From the NCBI GenBank assembly GCA_964035545.1, contig OZ037766.1, positions 23,768,767-23,832,766 of the forward strand: a stretch of 64,000 nucleotides of DNA. The letters are read 5' to 3'. Made by a program: the position numbers and the translations under genes. This document shows positions 15,601 through 26,066 of this stretch, piece after piece (within the stretch, counting starts at the first letter, position 1; every line of letters starts with the position of its first letter). This DNA is from Bugula neritina (lineage: Eukaryota > Bryozoa > Gymnolaemata > Cheilostomatida > Bugulidae). The notes below the pieces were generated by a model. The model was given only the letters and a program-made list of their open reading frames with translations. It was not told the DNA's origin and ran no database searches.

Positions 15601-17830
15601 AATGAGTAAAATAAAACGTATAATAAAATTATTTATGATGAAAGTGTTTGGCATGGAACAGGTTTGTATCGAACTTAGATAAAAATGGCATAGTAAAAAT
15701 GTTATAAGTAAGAATATGATTAAATGGAGCAGCTGTGGTCTAGTGGTTAGAGTACTGACTTAATAGACACAAAGTCAGTAGTCTGAATCCCAGTTAAGGA
15801 AGCTTAGCAAAGTGAAGTTAGAAAGAACATTCAGTCAGAATTGCTCCTGTGTCACAACAGAGAGGAGTCTTTAACCCATCAGGGATAGTGGCTATAATCT
15901 TTATTTAAACTTTATTTTACATAACTCAAAATATTACACATTAGATGTAGTGTTAGGACTCTGTGGCATAAATCAACATTACCTGAACAACGTGAAAGAC
16001 CATCTCCAGTGTACCCATCTAGACATGTACAGCTATAACCTCTATCTGTCTGGTTCTTCTCATTGGTACAAAAAGCTTTCTCATGACACACATATGTTTG
16101 CTCTTCACATTCATCTATATCTGTAACAGACAGTATATACTGTATTATAATACAATATTGTGTATCTCTAGCAGCTAGCATTATTACAGACTATATAGTA
16201 TGTATTATTTCTCAATCACCCTGTATACTATACATACCAACACAAATCTCAACAGGATCTTCCCTGTAATAAGGTGAAGGACACAGACATTCATATTCCC
16301 CATCTCTAGGACTTCTACATCTGGCTTTTGTATGATTACTACATGGATTTGGCTTCAGAGAACACGGGTCACTAACTGTATAGAGAAGAAAAACTGTGGA
16401 GCTGATAACATGATTTTGGCAAATAGTAACCGTTAGTATGTAAGAAACTCACAATCAGCTAGTAAGTATGTTGAGTAATTGATAGAAGCACATATCTTGT
16501 TTAAGTAATTGTTGAATAATGACAGCTACATTTGCAAGTGTGAATTTTGAACATAGTTTGTTTTGTTATATTTAATCAAAAATGAGAGGAAAAATAATAC
16601 ATACTTTATAACAGAACACCAATAATGACAATGCTGTTTGGGGTAATGCACAAGCCATGACTGGTTGACAGTCAGTAGAAAACTTAATTGCTAGATTGGT
16701 TCAATTTCAATAGTCAAAAGTTTTAGTTTCAAGTTCAACAATTTAGATTTGCCATTAAATAGCTTCCCAGCTGACGTTTCAAACAAGCTCTCCCCTTCCA
16801 AGGCGCAAATTGAATTCAGCAATTTGTTCCATAGACACTGGAACTTAACTCTCCAGTGAGCACAACATTACAAGTAGCAAGTATATTGATTTGTTAGAGT
16901 GAAAAGTGCCATGTGTAAGTGTCAAAATTTCCAGTAGCAAAAAAATTGTGTTTATGTGAAAGTATTTTTGTAGACCTAATACAGTATAGTGCGTTTATAG
17001 AATTCATTAATTATGTTATATGCACTAACTCCTACCAAAGTCTCAGTTGTATATAAATAGAGAAGATATGCACTAATAAACAGAATTGAAGCAACAGAAG
17101 TAATGCTAAAACCAGAAACATAAATCAGCCATTTATAGTTCATTTGAAATGCTAGTTTCAGCAATTCTAAATTATTAATATCTACATTTGTATTAACATA
17201 AAATTGATCATAGCAAGTGATCATATAAGGATAAAAAGATTTTTTCATAAAATATTTTCAAGACATTACCTGTCATGGAATATGTTACTTCAAGAATAAT
17301 GAGATAAACTGACCTTTGCAGCTATTTCCAGTCAACTTGAACCCAGGTTTGCATTCACATTTCAATTGAAATGTTGTGGAATCAAAACCGCAGATGCCAT
17401 TAGAGCACTCAACACCACCACAATCAGCTGTGAAGCATGTCAAGACACAGAGTAATATATTAGAACTGGCAGTCAAACTGCGCTAACAGAGACAAATATA
17501 AAAACAATCATTAGATTATGCACTCTATGAAGCACAATTAGCGGAATCTGAAATTAAAGTATTGTGATTACAGTGATAAACATAATATAATTTTTACAAA
17601 ATTTAAAATTAAAATTTTGAAATACAACCCAAAATACAATCCTTATAATAGTTTGTAACAAAATCTGTGTCAATGTTAGCTTAATACATTATGTAAGATA
17701 TTCTCTAAATTTATGAAATCATACATAAACTTAATAGTTGGGTCCTACCTGATCGTGAACTGGGCAAAATAATTAAAAAGAAGAGAAGAAAGAGCCAAGC
17801 ACCTCGGCTGGCAAAAATATCAGTTACCAT
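408..17830 (-). CDS. Secreted or membrane multi-EGF-domain protein, 5' part (15 exons, 3' end outside window)
   Basis: Exons, in transcript order: 17830-17749, 17427-17314, 16375-16238, 16120-15983, 13951-13826, 13458-13333, 12947-12816, 10348-10223, 9881-9756, 8019-7894, 7409-7284, 3661-3533, 1936-1802, 1445-1311 and 530-408. They join in one frame to about 627 residues. The start is the first ATG after an in-frame TGA. Residues 1-27 look like a signal peptide: a basic N-region, a Leu/Phe/Ile core, then PSSRS. Fourteen EGF-like domains follow, one per exon, each with six cysteines. Many open with D-I-N/D-E-C (calcium-binding type) and carry C-x-N-T-x-G-x-Y-x-C-x-C, the Asx-hydroxylation pattern. 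All internal exons are phase 1-1. No membrane segment or stop is reached before the left edge, so the full protein could be fibrillin-like, Notch-like or another adhesion or matrix protein. I do not recognise an orthologue. Exon calls are firm; whether every exon is always used is inferred. Confidence 0.85.
935..1255. repeat. Minisatellite, about 40-45 bp unit, seven imperfect copies
   Basis: The phrase containing TGTTACTATRYTCTGAATA followed by TAACTARCATATAYCAACTCA recurs head to tail, with small length differences between units. It lies in the intron between EGF domains 13 and 14. Confidence 0.85.
3901..7193. mobile_element. hAT-like DNA transposon, non-autonomous or decayed, in an EGF-gene intron
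   Basis: The left end reads CAAGGATGTAGTGGTA and the right end is the near-exact inverse, TACCACTACATCCCTG (15 of 16 match). The CA(A/G)GG start is typical of hAT superfamily ends. Flanks 3893-3900 and 7194-7201 match at 7 of 8 bases (xTGTTACT), consistent with an 8-bp target duplication, although the boundary is shifted by two bases from a strict TIR edge. A second right-end copy lies inside at 6283-6333. A GC-rich block at about 6228-6295 stands out from the AT-rich surroundings. No reading frame resembling a transposase is visible. Confidence 0.6.
3921..3980. repeat. Short inverted repeats inside the left end of the hAT-like element
   Basis: The words CCATACGCCGTATGG and CCATACGCCCGTATGGGC are each near-palindromic, and GGCCTAGG versus CTAGGCC are inverted about 25 bases apart. 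Subterminal inverted motifs of this kind are common transposase binding sites in hAT elements; here that role is an inference. Confidence 0.5.
7284..10348 (-). CDS. EGF-like domains 7-10 (exons 8-11), duplicated region
   Basis: Exons 10348-10223 (type A), 9881-9756 (type B), 8019-7894 (type A again) and 7409-7284 (a different module beginning DIDECKANISNC). The two type A exons here differ at a single residue (Ser or Pro after the second cysteine's His), whereas the type A exon at 13951 differs at about five, so this duplication is the younger one. All donors and acceptors are intact and frames are open, so these copies are probably expressed. Confidence 0.8.
7719..7805 (-). pseudogene. Orphan EGF exon fragment (3' part)
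   Basis: The minus strand reads NTDGSYECQC...GYSNDGKTSC and ends at a normal-looking donor (GTAAGT), but the first half of the EGF module is missing. The upstream AG choices that I checked either put it in the wrong phase or run into a stop. Its 5' edge coincides with the border of the 1.5 kb duplication (about 7797), so the exon was probably cut by that event. Confidence 0.65.
7797..9270. repeat. Tandem segmental duplication II, copy 1 (partner 10123-11610)
   Basis: About 1.47 kb matches 10123-11610 at a constant offset near 2327 bases with few differences. It includes a type A EGF exon and an orphan EGF fragment. Confidence 0.8.
8400..8480 (-). pseudogene. Orphan EGF exon fragment (5' part), copy 1
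   Basis: An acceptor CTGTAG is followed by DINECDTVSCHEKAQ and an NTDGFYEC-like stretch. After the fifth cysteine codon the match stops (HLARV, then a stop codon) and no donor is seen at the expected place. A second copy lies at 10727-10807. Confidence 0.65.
9482..10445. repeat. Tandem segmental duplication I, copy 1 (partner 13084-14050)
   Basis: About 965 bp carrying EGF exons B and A with introns. It matches 13084-14050 at an offset near 3600 with more divergence than duplication II, so it is older. It overlaps duplication II at 10123-10445. A G homopolymer of about 13 bases lies at 10071-10083. Confidence 0.75.
10123..11610. repeat. Tandem segmental duplication II, copy 2 (partner 7797-9270)
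   Basis: Partner of the segment at 7797-9270. Similarity breaks at about 10123 on the low side and about 11610 on the high side, where single-copy intron sequence begins. Confidence 0.8.
10727..10807 (-). pseudogene. Orphan EGF exon fragment (5' part), copy 2
   Basis: Nearly identical to the fragment at 8400-8480, including the loss of the C-terminal third of the domain and the stop codon. The fragment was therefore already broken before the 1.5 kb duplication copied it. Confidence 0.65.
12816..13951 (-). CDS. EGF-like domains 4-6 (exons 5-7)
   Basis: Exon 13951-13826 (called type A here: DINECQTGNYTC...GYSGDG), exon 13458-13333 (type B: DINECLLGEDNC...GYSGDG) and exon 12947-12816 (EGIPCPDNS..., no calcium-binding DxxEC start). 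Types A and B recur at 10348-10223 and 9881-9756 with a few changes, together with the surrounding intron sequence. This pair is therefore one copy of a duplicated two-exon module. Confidence 0.8.
13084..14050. repeat. Tandem segmental duplication I, copy 2 (partner 9482-10445)
   Basis: Contains EGF exons 13951-13826 and 13458-13333 and the shared intron sequence. It ends at about 14050, where similarity to the 10.4 kb region is lost. Confidence 0.75.
14740..14945 (-). mobile_element. tRNA-derived SINE, minus orientation
   Basis: Read on the minus strand it has a tRNA-like head with an A-box region (GTGGTCTGGGGGTTAG) and a B box (GGTTCGAACCC), then a body with the phrase ATAATTGCTCCTGTGCC. 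That body is shared with the copies at 15722 and 19858. Confidence 0.8.
15722..15905 (+). mobile_element. tRNA-derived SINE, plus orientation
   Basis: Starts AGCTGTGGTCTAGTGGTTAG (perfect Pol III A box) followed by a slightly degraded B box (GTCTGAATCCC) and the shared body phrase AATTGCTCCTGTG. The arrangement resembles a tRNA-Glu or tRNA-Asp head, but assignment to one isoacceptor is not safe. Confidence 0.8.
15983..17427 (-). CDS. EGF-like domains 1-3 (exons 2-4)
   Basis: Exon 17427-17314 encodes a short follistatin/EGF-like module beginning ADCGGVEC. Exon 16375-16238 encodes a divergent EGF module beginning VSDPCS. Exon 16120-15983 encodes a calcium-binding type module beginning DIDECEEQ with the late motif GYTGDG. 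All three have AG acceptors, GT donors and phase 1-1. The first two differ from the uniform calcium-binding modules downstream, so the N-terminus of the mature protein is distinct. Confidence 0.8.
17749..17830 (-). CDS. Exon 1 of the EGF-domain gene: signal peptide
   Basis: 82-nt coding exon holding the start codon and 27 residues plus one base, with donor GTAGGA. The translation begins MVTDIFASRGAW and continues into a hydrophobic Leu/Phe/Ile stretch ending SSRS, typical of a cleaved secretory signal. An in-frame TGA lies a few codons upstream, which supports this ATG. Confidence 0.8.
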
Positions 17831-19176
17831 CCCGGGCAGTCTGTTATTTCAATACCAATAAAGTAATATCTATAGAGCTGCAAAAAGCACCTGCTATATA
17901 TCAACAGGTATCTGTAGCTAGAAGTGAATGATAACTAGCGAGACTCCAAGGTAAAGATATGTCTACACAGGAGTGGATATATTTCTCTTGAAATATAATG
18001 GAATAGAACATATGCAAGTAAGACATGAACAGAATTATTTCAACAATTTATAAGAAATCTGAAATTTAACGTTACACTTCACAAAAAACTTACTCTTTTC
18101 TGTATGAATTTTGCATGCAATTTTTGAGCAACCCCTACAATACCGTATATTTATCCACCACTATAAGTAATCAGTTCGAATGGTGAATCTGAAGAAAGCG
18201 GTACAGTGTTATCATTTGTTTACACTATTTCTTTGTGAAATTGGACTACAGGCTTCAACCAAGTAACGGAAATATGCACACCTTGATACTTTTTATAAGA
18301 TTTGTTTTGAGAATTGCGTAAGATAATGCAAGGATTGAAAAGATGTCTTACTATGAGCTGATAAAAAGAGTTTAGTTTGAAAGTAGTGAGAGCAAGATGA
18401 GAGCGCAGAAGCACATTAATTTTATATTTCAGAATTTAGCATACTGAAGAAAAGCTCTTTACAATTACAGCTTGAGTCTTGCTGATGCCTAATTTCTATT
18501 ATTTATGGTGCTGACTTAGCACAGACAAACAGAACTTTTCTAAAGAATTAAACAGAAATCAGAGATCAATACTCTTACATAAAACTAGCTTTTTGCTTGT
18601 TGGAAAAATTAAAGCCATGTTTTACATGTTTTGATCGTAATTAAAAAGTTGAACAAAGCAAAGCTGACATCTTTAACCAAAGCTGCATCACCATAGCAAC
18701 TGTGAACTAAACATTGTCCAAGTGGCAGCTTAATTTCAACATAAAAAGTAAAGACAAAAGTATATATTTCTTAACATGAAAGATTTATATAAGAGTATTT
18801 ACAAAAAGAGAATGTCACTGATAACAATATAAGAAATGAACATGTAAGTACAATAAACATTAACGACAAGATTGGAAAAAATTAACAATTGCAAAATATT
18901 ATAAATGCATGTATATCACTGTTGCATTATTTTCAATAAGAAAAGATGTAGTTTTACAGAATGATTAGGAATACTCTCAAATATGCTGAATTAAACCTTA
19001 TTTACAAAATCAGGAGAAACTTTAAAACTAGCCTTAGAGTCTTTGGAGTCCAATTAGCGTGACTAGTGTGACGGTTTAGTAACGCCCGATACATGAAAAG
19101 TAGTATATAAAGTGTCATCACCGAACACGATATCCTTGAGTTATAACGCAGAAGAAATACCTGAGAGATCACTGGT
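17831..19176. other. Intergenic: STAG 3' flank and EGF-gene 5' flank
   Basis: About 1.35 kb between the STAG stop and the start codon of the EGF gene, both on the minus strand. It should hold the STAG 3' UTR and the EGF-gene promoter. I see no further coding exon and no convincing TATA box or polyadenylation hexamer. Confidence 0.5.
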
Positions 19177-22100
19177 TTACTCCATGAGGAAATTCTCCAG
19201 GTCACTCTGAAATCAGAAAAGGTTTATAAAAAAAGCGAAATACATGCATTTGTAATCTTACATTACAGCTACTAGAAGGCAAAACAGACACATAAATACA
19301 ATATGATGGCAAAAACACATATCCGAGATTTACCATTTACATGAACATACTAGAATAACTAGAATGAAACACACCTGTTCCAAAAATACCCAGTTTACAG
19401 AAATAACAACTAGCAACTTATTCACAAACTATAACTCAAGAAATGAAATAATCTGTTGAAGGCAAATCTGCAGACTGGAAAACTTAAAAGAACAGTGCAG
19501 CACTGCAGATAACCTCTACTCACCTCATCTGCTCCTTCGGCGCCATCTATGAGGAGTTCACTCGGGGCAGGAAGTCTCATGGTTAGCTTGGGACGAGCAC
19601 GAGATGGGGAGATGAGGGTGGCGTCCCCGTGTTCAGAGAGAATACTTGCACCAAGTCTACCACCAGCGTCTGAGCCCTGGCCAGAACCTGTGATGAATGA
19701 ACATATTACGGGATGATTAACGTGCTTTGTGATATTTTCCTATACATTCACCAACCCAGCGATATCTAACTAAACACAGAAACACACACAAACTAAAGTG
19801 ATCCTGAAAACCAATTATTTCAAACTGCCTTAGCTATATTTTTATAATAAAGTTAAAAAACAGCTGTGGTCTAGGGGTTACAGTGTTTGCTTAGTAAACA
19901 TGAAATGATGGGTTCGAATCCCAGTAAAGGCCATTGGTGATGTTAGGAAAAGCATCCAGTCATAATTGCTCCTGTGCCTCATCTGAATAAGTCCTTAGCC
20001 CACTTTAAAAAGCCCTTTCCACCAAGGGTTTCTCACAGAAATGGTGACTGTAAACTTGCGTGAGTTAGCTTTGTTTGTTTGGAAATTGCCAAAATCACAA
20101 AAAAACTAGGACCTTTCAAAGTTACATTACAAACAGACTACACAATTGTGTAAGATAGACAACATTGTGTTGATATGAAGCATCAGAGAGTAGAATTAGA
20201 ATGCTACCAGTCTAAATATCTCCATATGAGTTTCACCTCCCTTTGCCCTGAGTGTGGCTAACATAAGGAAGGTAAGGTGACTTGTGCAAAAGCCAACATC
20301 AAATATAATAATAATTATCGATTAGTCAACTTTAAACTGATAAGAGTAAAATCAGTAACAATAGTAACAATAGTGACAGTGAGATGAATGTTCTACCTGT
20401 AGAAAGAACGGACATACTGCAACTGACACTGGCCACATCATCCTCCTGTGGTGGTGCTTGTCTGGCTTTGATAGCTGTAGAGGCGAGAGGGCCGGCTTGT
20501 CGGTTGGCCGGTGTACGAGCCCCTGGAGAAAGCAGCAGATTAGTTGACAGACAGCAAGTAAAACACAAGAAACCCCCCACTGTAGGATGATTCTGCACAA
20601 ACAGCAAGGGAACGATAAAGGCCGACCAAAAGCTAACAGCTCTTGTAGAATATAAGGATATGACATAACTTCCTTTAGTATATTACCAATACACCATCAT
20701 TTAACAAGCGACAACTAGTTCAAGGCACTGAAATACATGAAGTAAAACTAAAACTTGAGACAATGTAACACTTGCCTTGTCTCCTGCCCCTGGGCCTACT
20801 CACAGACGTGCTAGCAATAGACCGAGTATCATCGTCATTAACCAGTAGAGCTCTGTAATTGTTAAGGGGGGCCCATTCGTCTCCCCGATGGGGCGGTAGG
20901 TTAGCCATATGTTTATCCAAGTACATGCCTCTGAATAAATTAGAGGTAAGTTTTGTCTCACACAAACATAGACCAGGAAGCTAACTAAAAACTAAATAAT
21001 TTAGTATGATAGGCATATTATAACGCATCACAACTGTTTTGTGTCTGGTATGTTCATGTAAGCTTTGGAACATGTTAAAACTCTGTTTACAAATTTCAGA
21101 AAAAATTAATGCAAACTGATTAGTAATTTGTAAGAAACTCTTAAAACATGAAATATAAAAAATGCTAATGCCATGTTCACACCGTACAACTTTAGATAAC
21201 AGATAGAGGTAATAAGAGCAAACATGTGAACTAAACATTACAAGGGATAATTTCAATACCAAATAGTACTCTGCGACATAATAGTTGTCAAGTTGAAGCA
21301 TAGAAAAACTAGTTATAATCAAGGAAGTTGCAAGAACTTCCTGATGAGATTTGTGCCATGTCACCATAGAGAGATCTAAACACTTAAAGACATCTTCGAT
21401 AAAATCATCAGTGATGATAAGTTATCAGTAGTGATACCTAGGGTGGCGTGAGTTATTACACACAATGCGCTTTTACAAAATGTCTTTACTCTGTGAAATA
21501 CTGATTATGTTGCAACGTGAGAGAACTGCGATTGACTAGGGCTTACAATGACCAAAATTCTCTTCATAGAAATGGCCGATACTTTGAGACATGAATAAAC
21601 GATTATCATACGTTGAGTTACCTTCTCCAATGTGCAATACATGTCAACTTACCCAGTACCCAAGTTCACATCATCAAACTACCTTCCTAGAGGTGAGAGG
21701 CTAGAAGAAATTAATCCAAGTAAAATAGAAAGAGACATGAATAAAGTAACTTACACAACTTTTCGATCTTGTTTGATCAGCTTGTTGACAAATTCGCAGA
21801 GTACATCCAGGAAGGAGAGATTTGGAGGAACACCGAGTTCGTCACCAGCTTGCTTTCGCAAAGCGAAGCCTATACCTTGCCTAGAAAATAGAGGGAATTT
21901 CCAGTGTCACTAACAGTATAATATGAAATACTAGCATTAGAAAGTGTACAATGATATAATGTACTACAATGTACTATAATATAATATAATATACTATCCT
22001 ATAATATAATATACTATAAAATAATATACTGCAAAATAATATAGCATACTATAAAATACTATCATAATGTAAAATAACATAATATACTATAAAAAATAAT

Positions 22101-25100
22101 ATAAAATGCCTTAAAATACCATTATATAATTTCATAAGAAAATATCATACAATAAAAAAATATGATTTAATGTTAATACATCTCCAATATGCAAATTACT
22201 GATTATAAATAATTGTTGGTTACCAAAATGCAAAAACCACGAAAGCAGTACATCTACTGTTCTGTCAACACATACGCTGCTGACCTACCAAATACTGCCA
22301 ATCTATTTAATGCTGCTAATATATAAGGACACTAATAGCCATAGCACAAACAACCCACAAGATGCCATCAACCCATATAACACCAAATATTTTACAAACT
22401 AGTCAGCAAACTTACTTGTGAAGAGCTGCCACAGCTTCTCGGTTCTTCACCTGATCAAGACCAAAAGTCAGCGTGAATCTACGAGCCAAATCACGTATAA
22501 CACCAAATTTTTCATTTCTTGAATCGATTGATCCACCATTGTCTTCCGCCACCTCCTCATATAGCTAGACAGAGTGGGAAAACTTACAAACGGTAGAAGT
22601 ACTATGGCTGAGCCAAATCAAGAGAATAACTATTGGGGGCAGCACATTGAAAGACATAAGCAAAATACTATTGAAAAAGTATTTTGTAATTCTTGCTAAA
22701 ATAGTATCACGAATAAAGATAGAAAATTACATAGCACTTTATGATCTATACAACATACTATCAAACTTATATAACAAGTTGGAACTACAAATTTGATATA
22801 GAAAAACAGTGTTATATGCAATTATTACCTTGGCGAGGGACATAGCTAGAGTCTGTGCTGTATTCACTTTAGAAATCTCTCTACACTTTGTTAGAGTGTA
22901 TTTAATTATGTCACCATAGTCGTTGTAGAACTACAATCATAATTAATAGAAATATCTATCAAAATACCTGCACGGGTGTTTCTGCAAACATTTACAATAA
23001 AGTCATAATTCTAATTGAAAGTGAAAAATGAATTTAAAAACCCCAACACTCGCTCTATTTTACTAGCAGGCTGAAAGCTTCCTCAGGTTCTTTAGTATTG
23101 CTGAAGTTATGCTCTCTTTCTTATAGCATATAATACATGAACTAACTTTAGCATGCTGATATAAGGAAACTCTATCTTTTGCTGATGGAGCACAATTAAT
23201 TTTTTATTTCTCACAGAAATCAGGTGGCAACTTTTTCTATGATTTCACTGCTAATAATCACAGGGATCTTTATGAAGTAATGCAAACATGCTGGGTGAAA
23301 AAGATATATTTATATAGGTGACAAACTTACTATCAACTGATATATAATGGTGGACAATGGTTTTACACGCCCTGATAAACAGCGTGATAGCCATTATGAT
23401 ACATACGTTGGCATACCAACGCAAAAGCTATAGTTTATCAGCTAGGACAAACAAACCCTAAGTAGTGAGTGGTAGGTTCAAACTTCGCCCCATACATTTG
23501 AAAAAAAGTATACAAGTAGAACAGCTAAGCATACTTCTGATGTAGAAGGAAAAATTTACTCCTAGTGTTTCACAAACTGATAACTGATAAAAAACATTGA
23601 ACTAAGAATATATTAACTTTTACCAAATGAGTAGAGCCAATAAACATAACTTAGTGGAAAGAAAACATTCAATTAACATTATACTTTGTTTGCTAGAAAC
23701 AAACACAATATAAGGAAACACCGTACCCACCTTGACGTAGTTTTTGAATATCTCTATAGCATTGTTGATAGGCACGATGTTACAGGTGACCAGCTTGGCA
23801 AAGGCAGCTAGTCGTCTTCTCTTGTTATGCATTTCATCTATTTTATCATTATCATCAGTTGTGTCTACAAATGGGAGCATTTAGTTGCAACAACACAGCA
23901 TGCAGGCAGTTCCACTCTTACATGGTCTATAGCTTTGTGGAATCAAGCAATGTTAAAGGTCATCTAGCATTCCAAAACCAGTAGTAATTCTAACTTTAGC
24001 CACATTTTATTAAACTGTAAGAACAAATATAATACAAATCAGAAAGGTAAAAACATCCCAAACGGATATTATTCTATATAACCATACCTAACACATTCAT
24101 CGAAGTTCTGTACACACAAAATATATTTTACTAAGGAATAGATTTTCCTAATAAGTAATTTGAGTAATTTGACTTGAAAGGGAGATATTTTCAAACTGGT
24201 GGACTGGAAATTATTATAAGCCCAATTCAAGTAGTAGTTTCTTTAGAAAGGATAAATATGAAATTATAAGTTATACATTTTGCCTTACCATTAAATGTAA
24301 AGGGAATTGGGTATAAGGAAATGGGAATAATGAGAATTGCTTAGAATGGTAACTATAGCACATCATATACTTGACATCTAGCAGTGTGAAGCTGAGTGTT
24401 GCATAACCACAGTTACACCTGCTAGGGTGGTAAGAGTGAGGTAGAATGGTGAGCTCACAGGTTCACTGCTAGGGAAACAGAATGAGTGGACTATGATGAT
24501 GTGCACAACTTGGGTTTGCTAACCATTCGAATAAGATACTTTACCAATTTCAATAAAATACTACGTAGTCTGTAGCTGTGGTAGCTACCAGAAACAATAC
24601 AGCTCAGTGTATCTATTTGATTGAACCCTGTTAGGACTATGGCTAGAATGAAATATATAAAAGCAGCAGCGGCAGCAGTAGAAGAATGATGTCGTCTGTA
24701 TGACGTACCGTCATTATCATCTGCAGTAAAGATGTATTCTGTAAGAAAGGAGCAGAGTTGTCTCTGCAGATCTTCATTAGCTTCATAGACTAGGGGTTCA
24801 AGGGCCGGATACAGAACAGCAATCTGGGGGCTGAACACCACTAGCAGATCACATACTGTTACAAAAGTCTAAAACAGAATAACAATATAATACAGGTACA
24901 ATAGAAGCCTATAGGTACCAGTGTTGATACTGGATATAGTCTCACTTACTAAAAACTTCTTTCTCATACAACTTTTTTTGTTACATATTAAAAAAACAAT
25001 GGTGAGTATAATAGAAATCTGATATTGAATTACTTAAACAGACTAGTACTTCGACAATACAATAGACCACTACTAAGATATGTTGGTAGATGCATGCTTG

Positions 25101-26066
25101 TATTTACATGTTTATCTTTCCTATTCTATAGCATGTTTAGCTGCAGTAGTAATGGCCTGGCCTCACACTCGTGAGAATCACACAAAGCTCGTGTGACGAT
25201 TTTCGTGAGTTATCCTCTCGTTATGACTAGCGACACACTCGTCGGACAAAATACATAATAAATAGTCCGTGAATTAGTCTGGCACGAGATACAAACAGCA
25301 GAAAATTGCCAAACAGAGAAACGTGACAGAAATGAAATAGTTACTGTTGCTAAAATTCTATTGACCAATCAAATGGTGCTTATCGTTAATTGCGATATTC
25401 ATCGGTCATCTTCGTTGGGTGCACTCAACAAAGACGATTTCGTTTGAATTACCTCAAATTTGATCGTACGTCTGTGTTTTCATGTCAAAAAAAAGGATTT
25501 CGTGTGATTCTCACAAGTGTGTGGCTAGGCTTTTATAGTTAATTTCGTAATTGGAAGGTTAGACTGTGAACCAACCTCACAAGTAAAGGGTTAGACTGTG
25601 AACTAACCGCACAAGTAGAAGGTTAGACCGTTAACCAACCTCACAAGTAGAGGGCTAGACTGTGAACCAGCCTCACAAGTAAAGGGTTAGACTGTGAACT
25701 AACCGCACAAGTAGGTTAGACTGTGAACCAACCTCACAAGTAGAGGGTTAGACTGTGAACCAACCTCACAAGTAGAGGGTTAGACCGTTAACCAACCTCA
25801 CAAGTAGAGGGTTAGACTGTGAACCAACCTCACAAGTAGAGGGCTAGACTGTGAACCAGCCTCACAAGTAAAGAGCTAGATGGTAAACCAACCTCACAGA
25901 GTGTCATGGCGTTGGCAGTCAACAGCAACTCCTGCAAAACTTTCATGAAGCTGGTTGACTTCTTCTTGAGAGACTTGAGCTCAGACTTGTCTGGACTCTT
26001 GTTGTCCATAGACTTGAGCATCCAGAGTAGCATGTTGGCTCCCATGCTGATCATAGACACCACTAT
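19177..26066 (-). CDS. STAG: STAG exons 15-24: C-terminal HEAT repeats and disordered tail
   Basis: Exons 26066-25893, 24868-24709, 23864-23731, 22930-22829, 22564-22416, 21880-21755, 20930-20776, 20522-20397, 19687-19524 and 19206-19177. Conserved blocks: [61 protein letters not shown] and [15 protein letters not shown]. After about residue 1000 the sequence is disordered: Arg/Gly-rich (RPRGRRQG), then Ser/Ala-rich, ending in an acidic tail, [14 protein letters not shown]. The exon 21 donor is AG|GCAAGT, a consensus GC donor. The tail is shorter than in vertebrates and not obviously alignable. Confidence 0.88.

Noticed and set aside
19858-19935. Functional tRNA gene
   Set aside because: A and B boxes are good but acceptor-stem pairing is absent and the sequence continues into a SINE body.
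20332-20666. Overlapping minus-strand frames with Leu/Cys-rich ends around 20.4-20.6 kb
   Set aside because: Only the part 20397-20522 is a real STAG exon; the extensions are intron.
23340-23490. Possible tRNA-like or SINE stretch with a B-box-like GGTTCAAACTTC
   Set aside because: No A box at the right distance and no cloverleaf; it does not share the body of the SINE family.
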